A DNA stretch of 37,476 nucleotides, taken from an uncultured Francisellaceae bacterium. Its GTDB lineage: Bacteria; Pseudomonadota; Gammaproteobacteria; UBA6186; Azoamicaceae. The notes below the pieces were generated by a model. That model was not told where the DNA came from. It worked only from the letters and a program-made list of their open reading frames with translations, and ran no database searches. Location: assembly GCA_903907935.1 (NCBI GenBank), contig CAIVQA010000056.1, positions 1 through 37,476 on the forward strand, written 5' to 3'. This document shows, piece after piece, positions 15,835-24,202 of the stretch. The translations under genes and the position numbers were made by a program. Every line of letters starts with the position of its first letter. Position 1 is the first letter of the stretch.

Positions 15835-16074
15835 TTACCCTTCTAAATAATCACTAGATCTTAAATAATAATTTATTAATACCTCAAAAAACTCCGGATC
15901 TTGATCACAAATATACCGAGCAGCTAGATGAATGGTAACTGATAGTACTATTAGCCACCAGGCACCAAAAAATACCAGATCCATAGTAATTAAGGTATTA
16001 GCCCAAAAAATATTACGCGCCACTCCCATGATCATAATAGGCTTTACCAATGATTGATGCACTATGACAATCAT
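15835..16074 (-). CDS. trbD: TrbD/VirB3-like membrane protein
   Basis: Small inner-membrane protein of 79 residues. It begins VHQSLVKPIMIMGVARNIFW, which is the TrbD/VirB3 signature (HRSL.RP....G..R), followed by two hydrophobic segments (about 26-52). The C-terminal tail carries charged residues. VirB3 works with the VirB4 ATPase, and the two genes are adjacent here with one base between. Its start overlaps the end of trbC by 4 bases. Confidence 0.88.
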   Translation of the reverse strand: MIVIVHQSLVKPIMIMGVARNIFWANTLITMDLVFFGAWWLIVLSVTIHLAARYICDQDPEFFEVLINYYLRSSDYLEG

Positions 16075-16391
16075 ATTAACAACCCTTGGGCAAATCCCAA
16101 CAATGGCAATAAATGTGAGGTTGCATTAAAAGCTATCGATAATGCCGTACCAACTTTAGCTCCTTTTTGCACCATATCGTTACCAATCCCAAATGCCCAA
16201 GCCAATCCGGTAGCTGTTAACGCTACTACCCCGCTAGCTTTAGCAACCGGTCCGGTAATACTTCTAACCACTTTATCCATTGGCGCTTCCCAAGGCAACC
16301 CGGTCGCTAAATTGCTAGCTGATGCACAATCAATCATTAACATGCTTACTAAAATAGTTATACCAAAAAAACACAGATCTCGTTTACTCAT
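16071..16391 (-). CDS. trbC: TrbC/VirB2-like pilin
   Basis: Prepilin for the conjugative pilus. A long signal peptide ends at about residue 26 (DCASA). The mature part has two hydrophobic helices (VVALTATGLAWAFGIG, and ALSIAFNATSHLLPLLGFA) separated by a short polar loop (NDMVQKGAK), the VirB2/TrbC fold. In IncP plasmids TrbC is trimmed and cyclised by TraF, and a TraF-like peptidase is encoded at 4228-4731. Overlaps trbD by 4 bases and follows trbB by 31, the widest gap in the core operon. Confidence 0.88.
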   Translation of the reverse strand: MSKRDLCFFGITILVSMLMIDCASASNLATGLPWEAPMDKVVRSITGPVAKASGVVALTATGLAWAFGIGNDMVQKGAKVGTALSIAFNATSHLLPLLGFAQGLLI

Positions 16392-16422
16392 TAACCCTTA
16401 CTCCTTATAAAAAAATTAACAG

Positions 16423-17361
16423 CTAGTACTTAACAACTTTATATGGTGTAACTTCTTGCGTCAATCCTTTAACCTCTAAGATTTCTTGTACCACTCTTTT
16501 TCTTACACTATTTTTAGCTAAAAAAACCACCACATTTATCGCTTTGGAAATTAAGTGACGTTGACAATTAGGCGATCCTTCTAATATTAATTGTTCTAAT
16601 CGATACAAAGCATCTATTGCTGAATCACTATGGATCGTCGCAACCCCTCCAGGATGACCGGTATTCCAAGCTTTTAATAAATCAAGCGCCTCTACTCCTC
16701 TAACTTCTCCAACTACAATGCTATCTATATTCATGCGCAAAGTATCTTTTAATAATCGCTGCATATTAACTTGTTCGGTGGTTTTAAATTTATAATTGTT
16801 AGGCGAACTCGACTGGAGTTCACTAGTGTCTTCTAAAATAGCAATTCTAACATTTAAAGTTGCCACTTCTTTTAATACCGCATTAGCAAAGGTAGTTTTA
16901 CCGCTACCAGTTGCCCCGGCAATTAAAATATTTTTTCTGGCTAATACCGCTTTTTTTAGATAATAATACTGTTCGTTGGTTAAAGCATGATCCTCAAAAT
17001 AGTCCTCTAAAGAAAATATTTTTATTGGCTTTTTACGAATAGTGAAAATAGGAGCCGTCGATTGCGGCGGCATCACTCCTTGAAATCTCTCACCGTTAGC
17101 AATTAACTCGGTTGCTACACTAGGGTTTACCTCATCAAAATACTTACCACTCATACCGCTTACTACCCTAATTATTTGCTCTGCTTGTTCCCAAGATAAA
17201 TATTCTTCGGTTTTTATTGCTCCGTCTGAAAAAGTATCTAACCAAATACTACCGTCCGGATTTAACATAATGTCTGTAACATTATAATCATCTAAATATT
17301 TTTTTATAACTCCCAACGCATTATAAAAAAAGTCTAAAGTTTTTTCGTTAGTATTATGCAT
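16423..17361 (-). CDS. trbB: TrbB/VirB11-like secretion ATPase
   Basis: Hexameric cytoplasmic ATPase of the VirB11/PulE family. The N-terminal domain contains VTDIMLNPDGSIWLD. Walker A is GATGSGKTTFANAVL at about residues 147-160; an Asp box (AILEDTSELQ), Walker B-type SIVVGEVRG and a His box (TGHPGGVATIHSDSA) follow in the right order. Length 312 is typical. It lies between the CopG-like gene and trbC, as in Tn4371-type operons. Confidence 0.95.
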   Translation of the reverse strand: MHNTNEKTLDFFYNALGVIKKYLDDYNVTDIMLNPDGSIWLDTFSDGAIKTEEYLSWEQAEQIIRVVSGMSGKYFDEVNPSVATELIANGERFQGVMPPQSTAPIFTIRKKPIKIFSLEDYFEDHALTNEQYYYLKKAVLARKNILIAGATGSGKTTFANAVLKEVATLNVRIAILEDTSELQSSSPNNYKFKTTEQVNMQRLLKDTLRMNIDSIVVGEVRGVEALDLLKAWNTGHPGGVATIHSDSAIDALYRLEQLILEGSPNCQRHLISKAINVVVFLAKNSVRKRVVQEILEVKGLTQEVTPYKVVKY

Positions 17362-17372
17362 GGTTATATCTC

Positions 17373-17825
17373 TTAAACTAATTGATCCATAATGTTTTTA
17401 GCTTCTTGACTTGAAATAAATTCTTCTTTTGGCAAATCATTAAATAAACTGTTTCCCGCTAAACTAGCTTCATACACTTGTTGTAAAAACTGACTAAACA
17501 AATTATTTGCTCTAGCTAACGCTGCCTCACTTTGTTCTTTAGGAATAGACGGCAATCTGGCAAAATAAGTTTTAATATAAATAGCAAACGCTTCACTTAA
17601 AATTGCTAAATTAGTATTTAACTGTTCTATTTTTCGATCTAGTTGATCTAATCTTTTTAATAAAATAGCCTCACGATTGCGAGCTGAATCTAAATCAAAA
17701 TATTGTTCTAACGCCTCATTGACTAACAAACCATATGGCTTGTTTAATCTTTTTGCTTCTTCCCGTAAATAACGCTCAACATCCAAATCTACTGATGGCT
17801 TGATTTGGATCTTAGTTTTTCTCAT
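17373..17825 (-). CDS. CopG-like ribbon-helix-helix protein of traG-trbB junction
   Basis: A 150-residue protein starting RKTKIQIKPSVDLDVERYLR, with a ribbon-helix-helix-like N-terminus (NKPYGLLVNEALEQYF) and a coiled-coil middle (LLKRLDQLDRKIEQLNTNLA). Genes annotated as CopG-family regulators regularly occur between traG and trbB in Trb-type ICEs. The long C-terminal part is not explained by DNA binding alone; a role in relaxosome or coupling is possible. It overlaps traG by 4 bases and precedes trbB by 11. Confidence 0.75.
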   Translation of the reverse strand: MRKTKIQIKPSVDLDVERYLREEAKRLNKPYGLLVNEALEQYFDLDSARNREAILLKRLDQLDRKIEQLNTNLAILSEAFAIYIKTYFARLPSIPKEQSEAALARANNLFSQFLQQVYEASLAGNSLFNDLPKEEFISSQEAKNIMDQLV

Positions 17826-19756
17826 CGCTCAACTCCTAAGGCAACATGTCTGGTTTGAGAATTACTATTAGTTGGCGTTAAAGTAGCTTCTTTGTCAGTG
17901 TTAACATCTGCTATAACATCAGTTAATATGTTATTAACAGCATTTTCTTTTTTTATTAAAGATAATTGTAGATAGTCATTTTCAAAAATTATATTATCTT
18001 GACATTTACACTTGTTAACTATAGGTTTATCCCACTCATTGGTTGCTTGTGGTGGTAAATCTATATGTTGTTCTTTACTTAATTCGGCGGCTTCCAACCA
18101 TCTACTTTTAAATGGCTCTTCGTTATAATAAACAATCTTATTAGCTATAATTGGATGGTTGTTAGCCACCATAAGTATTATTTTGTCTTTAGGTAATTTT
18201 TGTACTTCATCGGGATTTAATAAATTACGGGCAGTTTCTTGATCCGCCACTGAAATATTAGCTAAAAATGGTGCCAATCTTTTACCGGTAAAATTCATGT
18301 GGTGACTTTTAACGGTAGTTTGGCCTAAAGATAACGATATACTCTTGGCAGTATCCGGATCATTAGGAGCCATGGTTGCTCTTATATGACAATTATCAAA
18401 AATAGAGTTTTTTAAACCATAATGTTCATAAATATTACTATAAGATTGGCAAACCAACATACATTTAATATTATATCCAGCCATAAATCCTAGTGACTTT
18501 TTAAAAAAATCCATACACCCTAAAGCGGCAAATTCATCTAGCAATAATAATAATTTATGCTTATGTGGTGAACCGGTATCACCAATTGCAACTTCAGTAA
18601 GCCGCCGACACATCATATTAATGATCAACCGATGCAAAGGTATTAATCGATCTAAATCACCGGCCGGTACTACTAAATATAATGAAACCGGGTATACTGC
18701 ATTCATTAAATCATTGATCTTAAAATCTGACTTACTAGTATTTCTAGCAACTATTGGGTCACGGTATAATGCTAAAAAACTCATCGCCGTAGATAATACT
18801 CCTGATAATTCAGGATCACTTTTATTTAACATTTCTTGAGCAGTTGATGCAATTACCGGATGAGTTTTATTATCCAAATGCATCGTTGTTTTCATATAAT
18901 TTAGAGTTTTTATAATATCACGGTTAGGATCCGCTAAAAAATTAGCAACCCCGGATAAAGTTTTATCCGTCTCGGCATACAATACATGTAATATAGTTGC
19001 AACCAATAGGGTGTATCCGGTTTTTGCCCAATGATCACGTGCTTTAGCGCTACCACTCGGATCAACTAATACATCTGCAATATTTTGTACATCTTTTACT
19101 TCATTGTTTCCCTTACGTACTTCTAACAACGGATTCCAACAAGCACCATCTTGTGAGGTTGGTTCAAAACAAATAACATGAGAAAATTTTTTACGAAACC
19201 TGGAGGTAATTGACCAATTTTCTTTTTTAATATCAAGCACAACTACCGATCCCAACCAAGCAAATAAAGTTGGAATAATAAAACCAACTCCTTTACCACT
19301 TCTGGTTGGAGCATTTAATAAGATATGTTCCGAACCATTATGGGCTAATATGCCCAAACCCTGGAACTTACCTAAAACCACTCCTTCGTTATGGTTAAAA
19401 CCCATTTGTTTAATTTCTTTTTTAATCGCCCATCTTGCAGTGCCATGAAGGCTGGTAACATTGCTATGGCGTAACAAGATCATCGAGGTTAATACCATAA
19501 CAACAAACCCGCTTAATAACCCACCTGAACAAATATATAACGCCACTCTAAACACATCCGGATATTTATTATAATGTTTAATAGTCCAACCAATAATCGA
19601 CCAGGGAGGATACCAAGGAATAATAAACTTTGTTATAGGATCTCCTAAACCAGCATTAAACCCTAACTTACACGCCACATATTCAGTTGCTACCAATAAG
19701 CTGCCAATAGCAAAGCATATTAATATGCTAGTACAAATAAATCTATACAGTTTCAC
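17822..19756 (-). CDS. traG: TraG/VirD4 coupling protein
   Basis: Inner-membrane ATPase that brings the relaxase-DNA complex to the channel. Two N-terminal hydrophobic segments (about residues 5-28 and 68-95) anchor it. Walker A is NAPTRSGKGVGFIIPTLF at about 140-157, followed by SVVVLDIKKEN. Walker B is LLLLLDEFAALG, then LVCQSYSNIYEHYG and the conserved FDNCHIR segment. Length 644 is normal for TraG. It is the first structural gene after the AlpA-like gene, with a 14-base overlap. Confidence 0.95.
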   Translation of the reverse strand: MKLYRFICTSILICFAIGSLLVATEYVACKLGFNAGLGDPITKFIIPWYPPWSIIGWTIKHYNKYPDVFRVALYICSGGLLSGFVVMVLTSMILLRHSNVTSLHGTARWAIKKEIKQMGFNHNEGVVLGKFQGLGILAHNGSEHILLNAPTRSGKGVGFIIPTLFAWLGSVVVLDIKKENWSITSRFRKKFSHVICFEPTSQDGACWNPLLEVRKGNNEVKDVQNIADVLVDPSGSAKARDHWAKTGYTLLVATILHVLYAETDKTLSGVANFLADPNRDIIKTLNYMKTTMHLDNKTHPVIASTAQEMLNKSDPELSGVLSTAMSFLALYRDPIVARNTSKSDFKINDLMNAVYPVSLYLVVPAGDLDRLIPLHRLIINMMCRRLTEVAIGDTGSPHKHKLLLLLDEFAALGCMDFFKKSLGFMAGYNIKCMLVCQSYSNIYEHYGLKNSIFDNCHIRATMAPNDPDTAKSISLSLGQTTVKSHHMNFTGKRLAPFLANISVADQETARNLLNPDEVQKLPKDKIILMVANNHPIIANKIVYYNEEPFKSRWLEAAELSKEQHIDLPPQATNEWDKPIVNKCKCQDNIIFENDYLQLSLIKKENAVNNILTDVIADVNTDKEATLTPTNSNSQTRHVALGVER

Positions 19757-20072
19757 AACGCTTTTTTTCTTTATAAGTTTTTTCTAATGATGATGCATTA
19801 AATTGGCTAAGGTGATCAAGTTTTTTAAACTGTTCAAGCCAATGATCTAAATCTTCTATCAAATATCTTACCGAACGCCCTATTTTAATAAATTGTGGAT
19901 AATAGATCCGTTCAAAACGGTTACCGGTAACACGGCCATGCCGTAACCAAGACACGCCCATACCTATATATAAACTTGCTTCCTTGTCTGTTAACGCTCT
20001 TTTAATATTAGTTTGAATAGCTTTAACAGGATCTCTATTAGCAATTAATTTTTTATCATGCTTCATAATCAT
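19743..20072 (-). CDS. AlpA/excisionase-like HTH protein heading the tra-trb operon
   Basis: A 109-residue protein with a MerR/AlpA-type winged helix: LTDKEASLYIGMGVSWLRHG for the recognition helices, then YPQFIKIGRSVRYLIEDLDH, the 'vkiGr.vrY...dld.wl' hallmark of helix_turn_helix_17/AlpA proteins. Such proteins act as excisionase-type directionality factors or transcription activators. Here the gene is co-transcribed with traG (14-base overlap) rather than lying beside the integrase, so operon control is as likely as excision. The upstream divergent region holds a perfect 19-bp inverted repeat. Assigned from motifs; the function is inferred. Confidence 0.75.
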   Translation of the reverse strand: MIMKHDKKLIANRDPVKAIQTNIKRALTDKEASLYIGMGVSWLRHGRVTGNRFERIYYPQFIKIGRSVRYLIEDLDHWLEQFKKLDHLSQFNASSLEKTYKEKKRCETV

Positions 20073-20236
20073 ACCTATGTTTTTTATTTAACACCATCAC
20101 TATACCACTAAAAGTCTAAAAAAGTGATGATTTAAAGAATCACTTTTTTAGACTTTTTCGTTTAGCATAAATAAACCATTAAACAAAAAACATACATAAA
20201 AAATCATGTGTTAATTGATGTAACGAGAGAATTAAA
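20073..20236. promoter_or_regulatory. Divergent control region with 19-bp inverted repeat
   Basis: AAAAGTCTAAAAAAGTGAT (20110-20128) is followed by a 10-base spacer and its exact reverse complement (20139-20157). The palindrome lies between two divergent units: the tra-trb operon to the left and the ParB-like/replication operon to the right. It is far too long and symmetric to be chance. Position suggests an operator shared by both promoters or, if ParB-like proteins bind it, a partition site. It has T-rich ends on both strands, so a terminator reading is possible, but no gene ends here. Confidence 0.65.
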
Positions 20237-21106
20237 ATGCTTTTATACACTCAAAATCAATGCAATCTGATCCGAAAAGCAGCTTGGCTTGAAGCTGTTC
20301 GATTTTTTGGTAGCGAAAGAAAACTTGGTATATTCTTAGGAGTAGAACAATCAACCATTAGTAAATGGATCAATAACTCAAAAATAGCTATCCCTCATGA
20401 TAAAGCACTAGCAGTAGAAGAGGCAATTGGCCATATTAGTATTGAACGCTTATTGCCAAATCATCCAATAAATAACTATCTTTATAAACGATGTTCTATT
20501 AATAATTTGACAGAAATATTAACAAACAAAATAGTACTTACCGATTTACCATATCTTACCTTTCAAAGATCAGATCGCAATATTATCGTTGGCTCTAATA
20601 ACATGTTAATTTCTGGATTAGTAGAATTACAAGCATATAAAGAGGCAAATACCAATAAAATAAAAGTTATCTCTTTGGATCTAGTGAGATTACTGCTAAA
20701 AACAACCTCTAAATATATCCAAGATCAATTTACAATAATGGAGTTAGTGGCCATCGGTTGTGCTTTAAAACAATTATTAGGCAATCGACAAGGTCAGAGA
20801 AGTGATTTAAAACACTCAAAAAGCCAAATTAATAGTAATAATTTTAGATCACTTGATACAATTTTGGATCAAGTAACCGGTAGAAACAACCATATAATCG
20901 CCAAAATTTTTGAATTTAGCATAGGAACTTATCTTAATGCTGAACAAGTTTACTTAAATGGCAGTAAAGAATTAATTATTGCTTTAGAGAATAAAGAAAT
21001 TTCTATTGCAAGAGCTGCTACAGTTGCCAAATTTCCAAAAAATCAACAATCCAATTTCATTAAATTAAAAACAGGAGAAACATTATGTCCAGGATCAGAA
21101 CAGTAA
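20237..21106 (+). CDS. YdaS-like HTH fused to ParB-like region, paralogue B
   Basis: A 289-residue paralogue of the gene at 5253-6116. The first ~75 residues are nearly the same (AWLEAVRFFGSERKLGIFLG, ISKWINNSKIAIPHDKALAV, ISIERLLPNHPINNYLYKR); the ParB-like part (ISGLVELQAYKEANTNKIKV, ELVAIGCALKQLLGNRQGQR, SISIARAATVAKF-type end) has drifted further. It is first in the plus-strand unit with the replication genes and overlaps the next gene by 22 bases. The 19-bp inverted repeat lies about 80 bases upstream, a natural target for autoregulation. Likely repressor or partition protein; function inferred. Confidence 0.7.
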   Translation: MLLYTQNQCNLIRKAAWLEAVRFFGSERKLGIFLGVEQSTISKWINNSKIAIPHDKALAVEEAIGHISIERLLPNHPINNYLYKRCSINNLTEILTNKIVLTDLPYLTFQRSDRNIIVGSNNMLISGLVELQAYKEANTNKIKVISLDLVRLLLKTTSKYIQDQFTIMELVAIGCALKQLLGNRQGQRSDLKHSKSQINSNNFRSLDTILDQVTGRNNHIIAKIFEFSIGTYLNAEQVYLNGSKELIIALENKEISIARAATVAKFPKNQQSNFIKLKTGETLCPGSEQ

Positions 21107-22041
21107 AACCAGAGTTATTTAAACATGAAGATTTATTTAATGCAGAAATAAATAGCAAGTTACCTTTAAGATTAGCATTTATTGGATTATTAACTTGTTG
21201 TGATCGCGAAGGCCGCTTTAAATGGCGACCACAGCGTTTAAAATTAGACATGCTACCTTATGATAATAATGTTGATATTGTACAAGTCTTGGATGCGCTA
21301 GCAAAGCATGGCTTTATCAAAAAATATGAACATCAAGGAGAGTGGTATGGGTATATCCCTTCTTGGTCTAAGCATCAACAAATTAATAATCGCGAAATAG
21401 AAAGTGATATTGTGGCTCCAGCAGAATCAATCCCACTTACAACTAAAATATCAGAGCTAACAATTGAAACAACAAATGGTTCTGGTGTGGCTGACGCGTG
21501 CCTCACGGAAGAATCACGCGTGATTGACGCGTACTCCACGCGTGAGGCACGCGTGGCTGAGCCGTCACAACTTTGCACGGAAACGCACGAGGGGAATATG
21601 GAATATGGAAAGGAATATGGAAGGGAAGGGGAAGGGAATATGAATATTGTCGCGTCAGTGACAGGACGGCGACGCTCGGATGATCTCTCTCAAGAAATTT
21701 TTAAACATTGGAAGACAACAATGAAGCATCCTGACGCTAAACTGGATAGCAAACGCAAAATGCTAATTGCCAAAGCTCTAAGCCTTGGTTATGACATTGA
21801 ACAACTTTGCAATGCCATTACTGGTTGTAGCGTTACTCCACATAATATGGGAGATAACGATCGAGGACAACGCTATGATGGCTTGCATGTTATTTTACGA
21901 GATGCTGATCAAATCGATCGATTCATTTACCACTACCACTATCCACCACAACCGATCCGTGATGCAGATAAACGCACTCAAGGCAATATACATGCTATGC
22001 AGTGTTGGGTTAATAAAAAAATGCAAGAGGAGTTAGAATAA
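21085..22041 (+). CDS. Phage O-like replication initiator with embedded origin-like repeats
   Basis: The N-terminal ~95 residues read like the family of phage and ICE replication proteins that begin M(S/A)RIRTVKPE: LRLAFIGLLTCCDREGRFKW, RPQRLKLDMLPYDNN, then YGYIPSWSKHQQINNRE, a winged-helix-like domain. A low-complexity linker (about 130-190) follows, with an 11-residue repeat (VADACLTEESR, VIDAYSTREAR, VAEPS) and a Gly/Glu-rich run. The C-terminal ~130 residues (RKMLIAKALSLGYDIEQLCN and GLHVILRDADQIDRFI) form a second domain. The linker DNA is an ACGCGT array and purine-rich tract, as in lambda O, where the origin lies within the gene. Last base overlaps the ATG of the next gene. Confidence 0.75.
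   Translation: MSRIRTVKPELFKHEDLFNAEINSKLPLRLAFIGLLTCCDREGRFKWRPQRLKLDMLPYDNNVDIVQVLDALAKHGFIKKYEHQGEWYGYIPSWSKHQQINNREIESDIVAPAESIPLTTKISELTIETTNGSGVADACLTEESRVIDAYSTREARVAEPSQLCTETHEGNMEYGKEYGREGEGNMNIVASVTGRRRSDDLSQEIFKHWKTTMKHPDAKLDSKRKMLIAKALSLGYDIEQLCNAITGCSVTPHNMGDNDRGQRYDGLHVILRDADQIDRFIYHYHYPPQPIRDADKRTQGNIHAMQCWVNKKMQEELE
21483..21559 (+). repeat. 11-bp-phased ACGCGT iteron array inside the O-like gene
   Basis: ACGCGT occurs at 21494, 21516, 21527, 21538 and 21549; a degenerate unit (ACGGAA) fills 21505, and another degenerate unit fits at 21483. Spacing is 11 bp throughout, about one helical turn. Within it AATCACGCGTGATT (21512-21525) is a perfect palindrome, and ACGCGTGCCTCACG (21494-21507) is the exact reverse complement of 21541-21554. 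The array is GC-rich in an AT-rich gene. The hexamer is read in all three frames, so the protein repeat it produces is 11 residues (33 bp). Confidence 0.85.
21591..21650 (+). other. Purine-rich tract, candidate unwinding element
   Basis: Directly after the ACGCGT array the plus strand is almost all purine plus T, with GGAATAT at 21593, 21600, 21612 and 21635 and runs of GGGAAGGGG. The encoded protein is a Gly/Glu/Tyr/Met linker with little constraint. In lambda-type origins an easily melted or strand-asymmetric tract follows the iterons. Its status here is inference. Confidence 0.45.
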
Positions 22042-22646
22042 TGCAAAACCATGATTTAATTAAATTTACTGCAATGCTAATTGGCATTGGCGAACTTTAC
22101 GGTAGAGCTATTTCAGAAATGCTAACAGATATTTATTGGCAATCGCTAAAATGTTTTGAGTTGCAAGATGTAAAGCGAGCATTTGAAGCCCATATCAACA
22201 ACCCTGATGGTGGTCAATATTTTCCAAAACCAGCAGATTTAGTTAGATTTATCGAGGGATCAGGCGAAACTAAAGCATTACAAGCTTGGGCTAAAGTTGA
22301 AAAAGCAATTACCCATGTTGGTGCATACCAAAGCATTGTTTTTGATGATCCTCTTATTCATGCAGTACTGGATGATATGGGTGGTTGGATCAAATTATGC
22401 GCTACACTAGCCAAGGAGATCTCTTTTCGTGCTAATGAATTTCAAAAACGTTATATGATTTTTGTGGATAAACCACCAGAACGTTATCCCAAATATTGTT
22501 GTGGTTTTATTGAAGCTGTAAACTCTAAAAATGGCTATCCAATTAAACCACGAGTATTTGTAGGCGATTTAAAAAAAGCCAAGCAAGTTATGTTTAATGG
22601 CAGTAATATACCGATATTGATACATTCTGAAAATAATTTAAACTAA
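22041..22646 (+). CDS. DUF6475-like replication accessory protein
   Basis: A 201-residue protein matching the DUF6475 pattern as remembered: LIGIGELYGRAISEMLTDIY, FELQDVKRAFEAHINNPDGG, FPKPADLVRFIEG, ALQAWAKVEKAITHVGAYQS, FDDPLIHAVLDDMGGWIKLC. Genes of this family follow O-like initiators in phages and ICEs and are good candidates for helicase loaders (P-like), though no biochemistry is known to me. The start codon shares one base with the stop of the O-like gene (TAATG), so translation is coupled. No membrane segment. The frame ends before a 277-bp gap. Confidence 0.75.
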   Translation: MQNHDLIKFTAMLIGIGELYGRAISEMLTDIYWQSLKCFELQDVKRAFEAHINNPDGGQYFPKPADLVRFIEGSGETKALQAWAKVEKAITHVGAYQSIVFDDPLIHAVLDDMGGWIKLCATLAKEISFRANEFQKRYMIFVDKPPERYPKYCCGFIEAVNSKNGYPIKPRVFVGDLKKAKQVMFNGSNIPILIHSENNLN

Positions 22647-22923
22647 CATTTTATTTAAAAAATAATAATTCTATAATTGAGTTAAACGCTATATGAAAAC
22701 ATGAAAAACGAAAAATACTTGCATCGCTCCATCTATGATGGGATTATAGTAGCTATGGTGTTAATGCAAACAATATGAAATATTTTAGTTAATAGAAATT
22801 TCTAATAACTTTAAACTAACCACTGGTCTAGATTTATCTTAAACAAGTCTGGTAAGAACAAAAAACTTGAGAGAGGCATTATATAAGAGCATATGAGTAG
22901 AAACACTATAATGATATAAACTA
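22647..22923. other. Convergent intergenic gap
   Basis: This gap separates the 3' ends of the replication unit and of the integrase gene. I see no gene in it. Short inverted repeats are present (TTGCAT near 22719 with ATGCAA near 22765, and CCATC-TAT-GATGG between them) that could fold into an imperfect hairpin. It might hold terminators for both units, but no clean stem plus T-run was found. Confidence 0.4.
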
Positions 22924-24141
22924 CTAATTATTATTATTAGACGAAGTAAAATCAACTAATCGTGCTACAGCTTCCGCTTTATGTTCTGGCGCTAGGTGAG
23001 CATATCTCAAAGTAATTACTAAATTTGAATGCCCAAGCAACTCTCTAACTGTATTTAAATCAACACTAGCCATAACAAGTTTTGATGCAAAATGATGACG
23101 TAAATCGTGCCATCTAAAGTTATTTATATTAGAATCTTTTAATAATCTATTCCAAGATTTACGAATATTATACATTTGTTTACCTTCTTTATTTGGAAAC
23201 ACCAAACCTTGATCTTGAAGTGAACATTGTTGATGCCAGTTTTTTAGAGCATACAAAGCATTGCTGTTTAATGGAACATGCCGAGTCTTGCCGTTTTTTG
23301 ATTTATCGCCTGCAATCGTAATTATTGCTTTATTCAAATCAACATGATCCCAACGTAAACTAAACAATTCTCCTCGTCTTAGTCCAGTATTTATAGAAAG
23401 CAATACCATGGGAGTTAGGTAATCTAAAAACCTATTTTGGTTAACCTTTGCCATAGTTTGCTGATCTCTTTTATTTAACTCTATTAGTAATCTATTTTCT
23501 TCATCTTTACTTAAGTAACGTACCTTTGGACTATTATCTATTTTAAGTGGTTTTAGCTTTGCTAATGGGCTTACTTCTAACCAATTCCAAGTAGCTGCCT
23601 TAGAAAGAGCTGATTTTAAAGTTGTTATATCTCTATTAATTGTTGATGCATGTTTACCTATCTTTAATTGTTCAGCTCGCCATTTTTCAATTAACATAGT
23701 AGAAATACTCTCTAGAGGTAATTTCATTAAATGAGAAAAATTAAAATTTAATCTATCAATAGTACCTAGTCCTGTTTTACGTTCTTCTATAACCCATGGC
23801 GCATAATGAAGCTTTATAAATCCTTCTAGTGTACGACTGCTTATTTTTTCTTTTTCAAGGCGTGCTATTTTTTTCTCTTTTTGTAAATCTTGTCCTGATA
23901 AAGATTTAGCAGAAAATTGTTTAGCTAAATCTCGAGCCTGGACTACGGTAATTGCACCATGTCTTCCTAATTTGTAACGTTTTTTTGTTCCATCTAAGGT
24001 TCGATAAACTAAATAGTAAGTCAATACTCCACTAGGTTGAACGCGTAAAATAAATCCATTGATCTCAGAATCTACAATTTCATACGGTTTCTGTTGTAGA
24101 ATAATATTTTTAACAGTACGCTCAGTTAATTTTGATTTCAT
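22924..24141 (-). CDS. int: Tyrosine integrase of the ICE
   Basis: Site-specific recombinase of 405 residues expected to integrate and excise the element at tRNA-Glu. The N-terminal arm-binding domain (LTERTVKNI, DGTKKRYKLGRHGAITVVQARDLA) is the DUF4102 type of ICE and prophage integrases. The catalytic residues are in order: Arg in NTGLRRGELFSLRW (~254), HDLRHHFAS (His ~345, Arg ~348), LLGHSNL (His ~369) and Tyr in LRYAHLAPEHK (~379). The domain is complete, so the enzyme is likely active. Its start lies about 200 bases from the tRNA-Glu att fragment, with direct TAAGTCCA repeats in between. Confidence 0.95.
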   Translation of the reverse strand: MKSKLTERTVKNIILQQKPYEIVDSEINGFILRVQPSGVLTYYLVYRTLDGTKKRYKLGRHGAITVVQARDLAKQFSAKSLSGQDLQKEKKIARLEKEKISSRTLEGFIKLHYAPWVIEERKTGLGTIDRLNFNFSHLMKLPLESISTMLIEKWRAEQLKIGKHASTINRDITTLKSALSKAATWNWLEVSPLAKLKPLKIDNSPKVRYLSKDEENRLLIELNKRDQQTMAKVNQNRFLDYLTPMVLLSINTGLRRGELFSLRWDHVDLNKAIITIAGDKSKNGKTRHVPLNSNALYALKNWHQQCSLQDQGLVFPNKEGKQMYNIRKSWNRLLKDSNINNFRWHDLRHHFASKLVMASVDLNTVRELLGHSNLVITLRYAHLAPEHKAEAVARLVDFTSSNNNN

Positions 24142-24183
24142 TTGTTTTTACCTACCAGTTTATTTTAAAAATTCATGATACCA

Positions 24184-24202
24184 TAAGTCCAGCGTAAGTC
24201 CA
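24184..24202. promoter_or_regulatory. Paired TAAGTCCA repeats, candidate integrase arm sites
   Basis: TAAGTCCA occurs at 24184-24191 and 24195-24202, 11 bp apart, between the integrase gene and the att core. This placement and phasing fit arm-type binding sites or an excisionase site. Only two copies are seen, so chance is not excluded. Confidence 0.35.

Noticed and set aside
16054..16410. Plus-strand frame opposite trbC
   Set aside because: The minus strand encodes a clear TrbC pilin with signal peptide; the plus frame has no family features.
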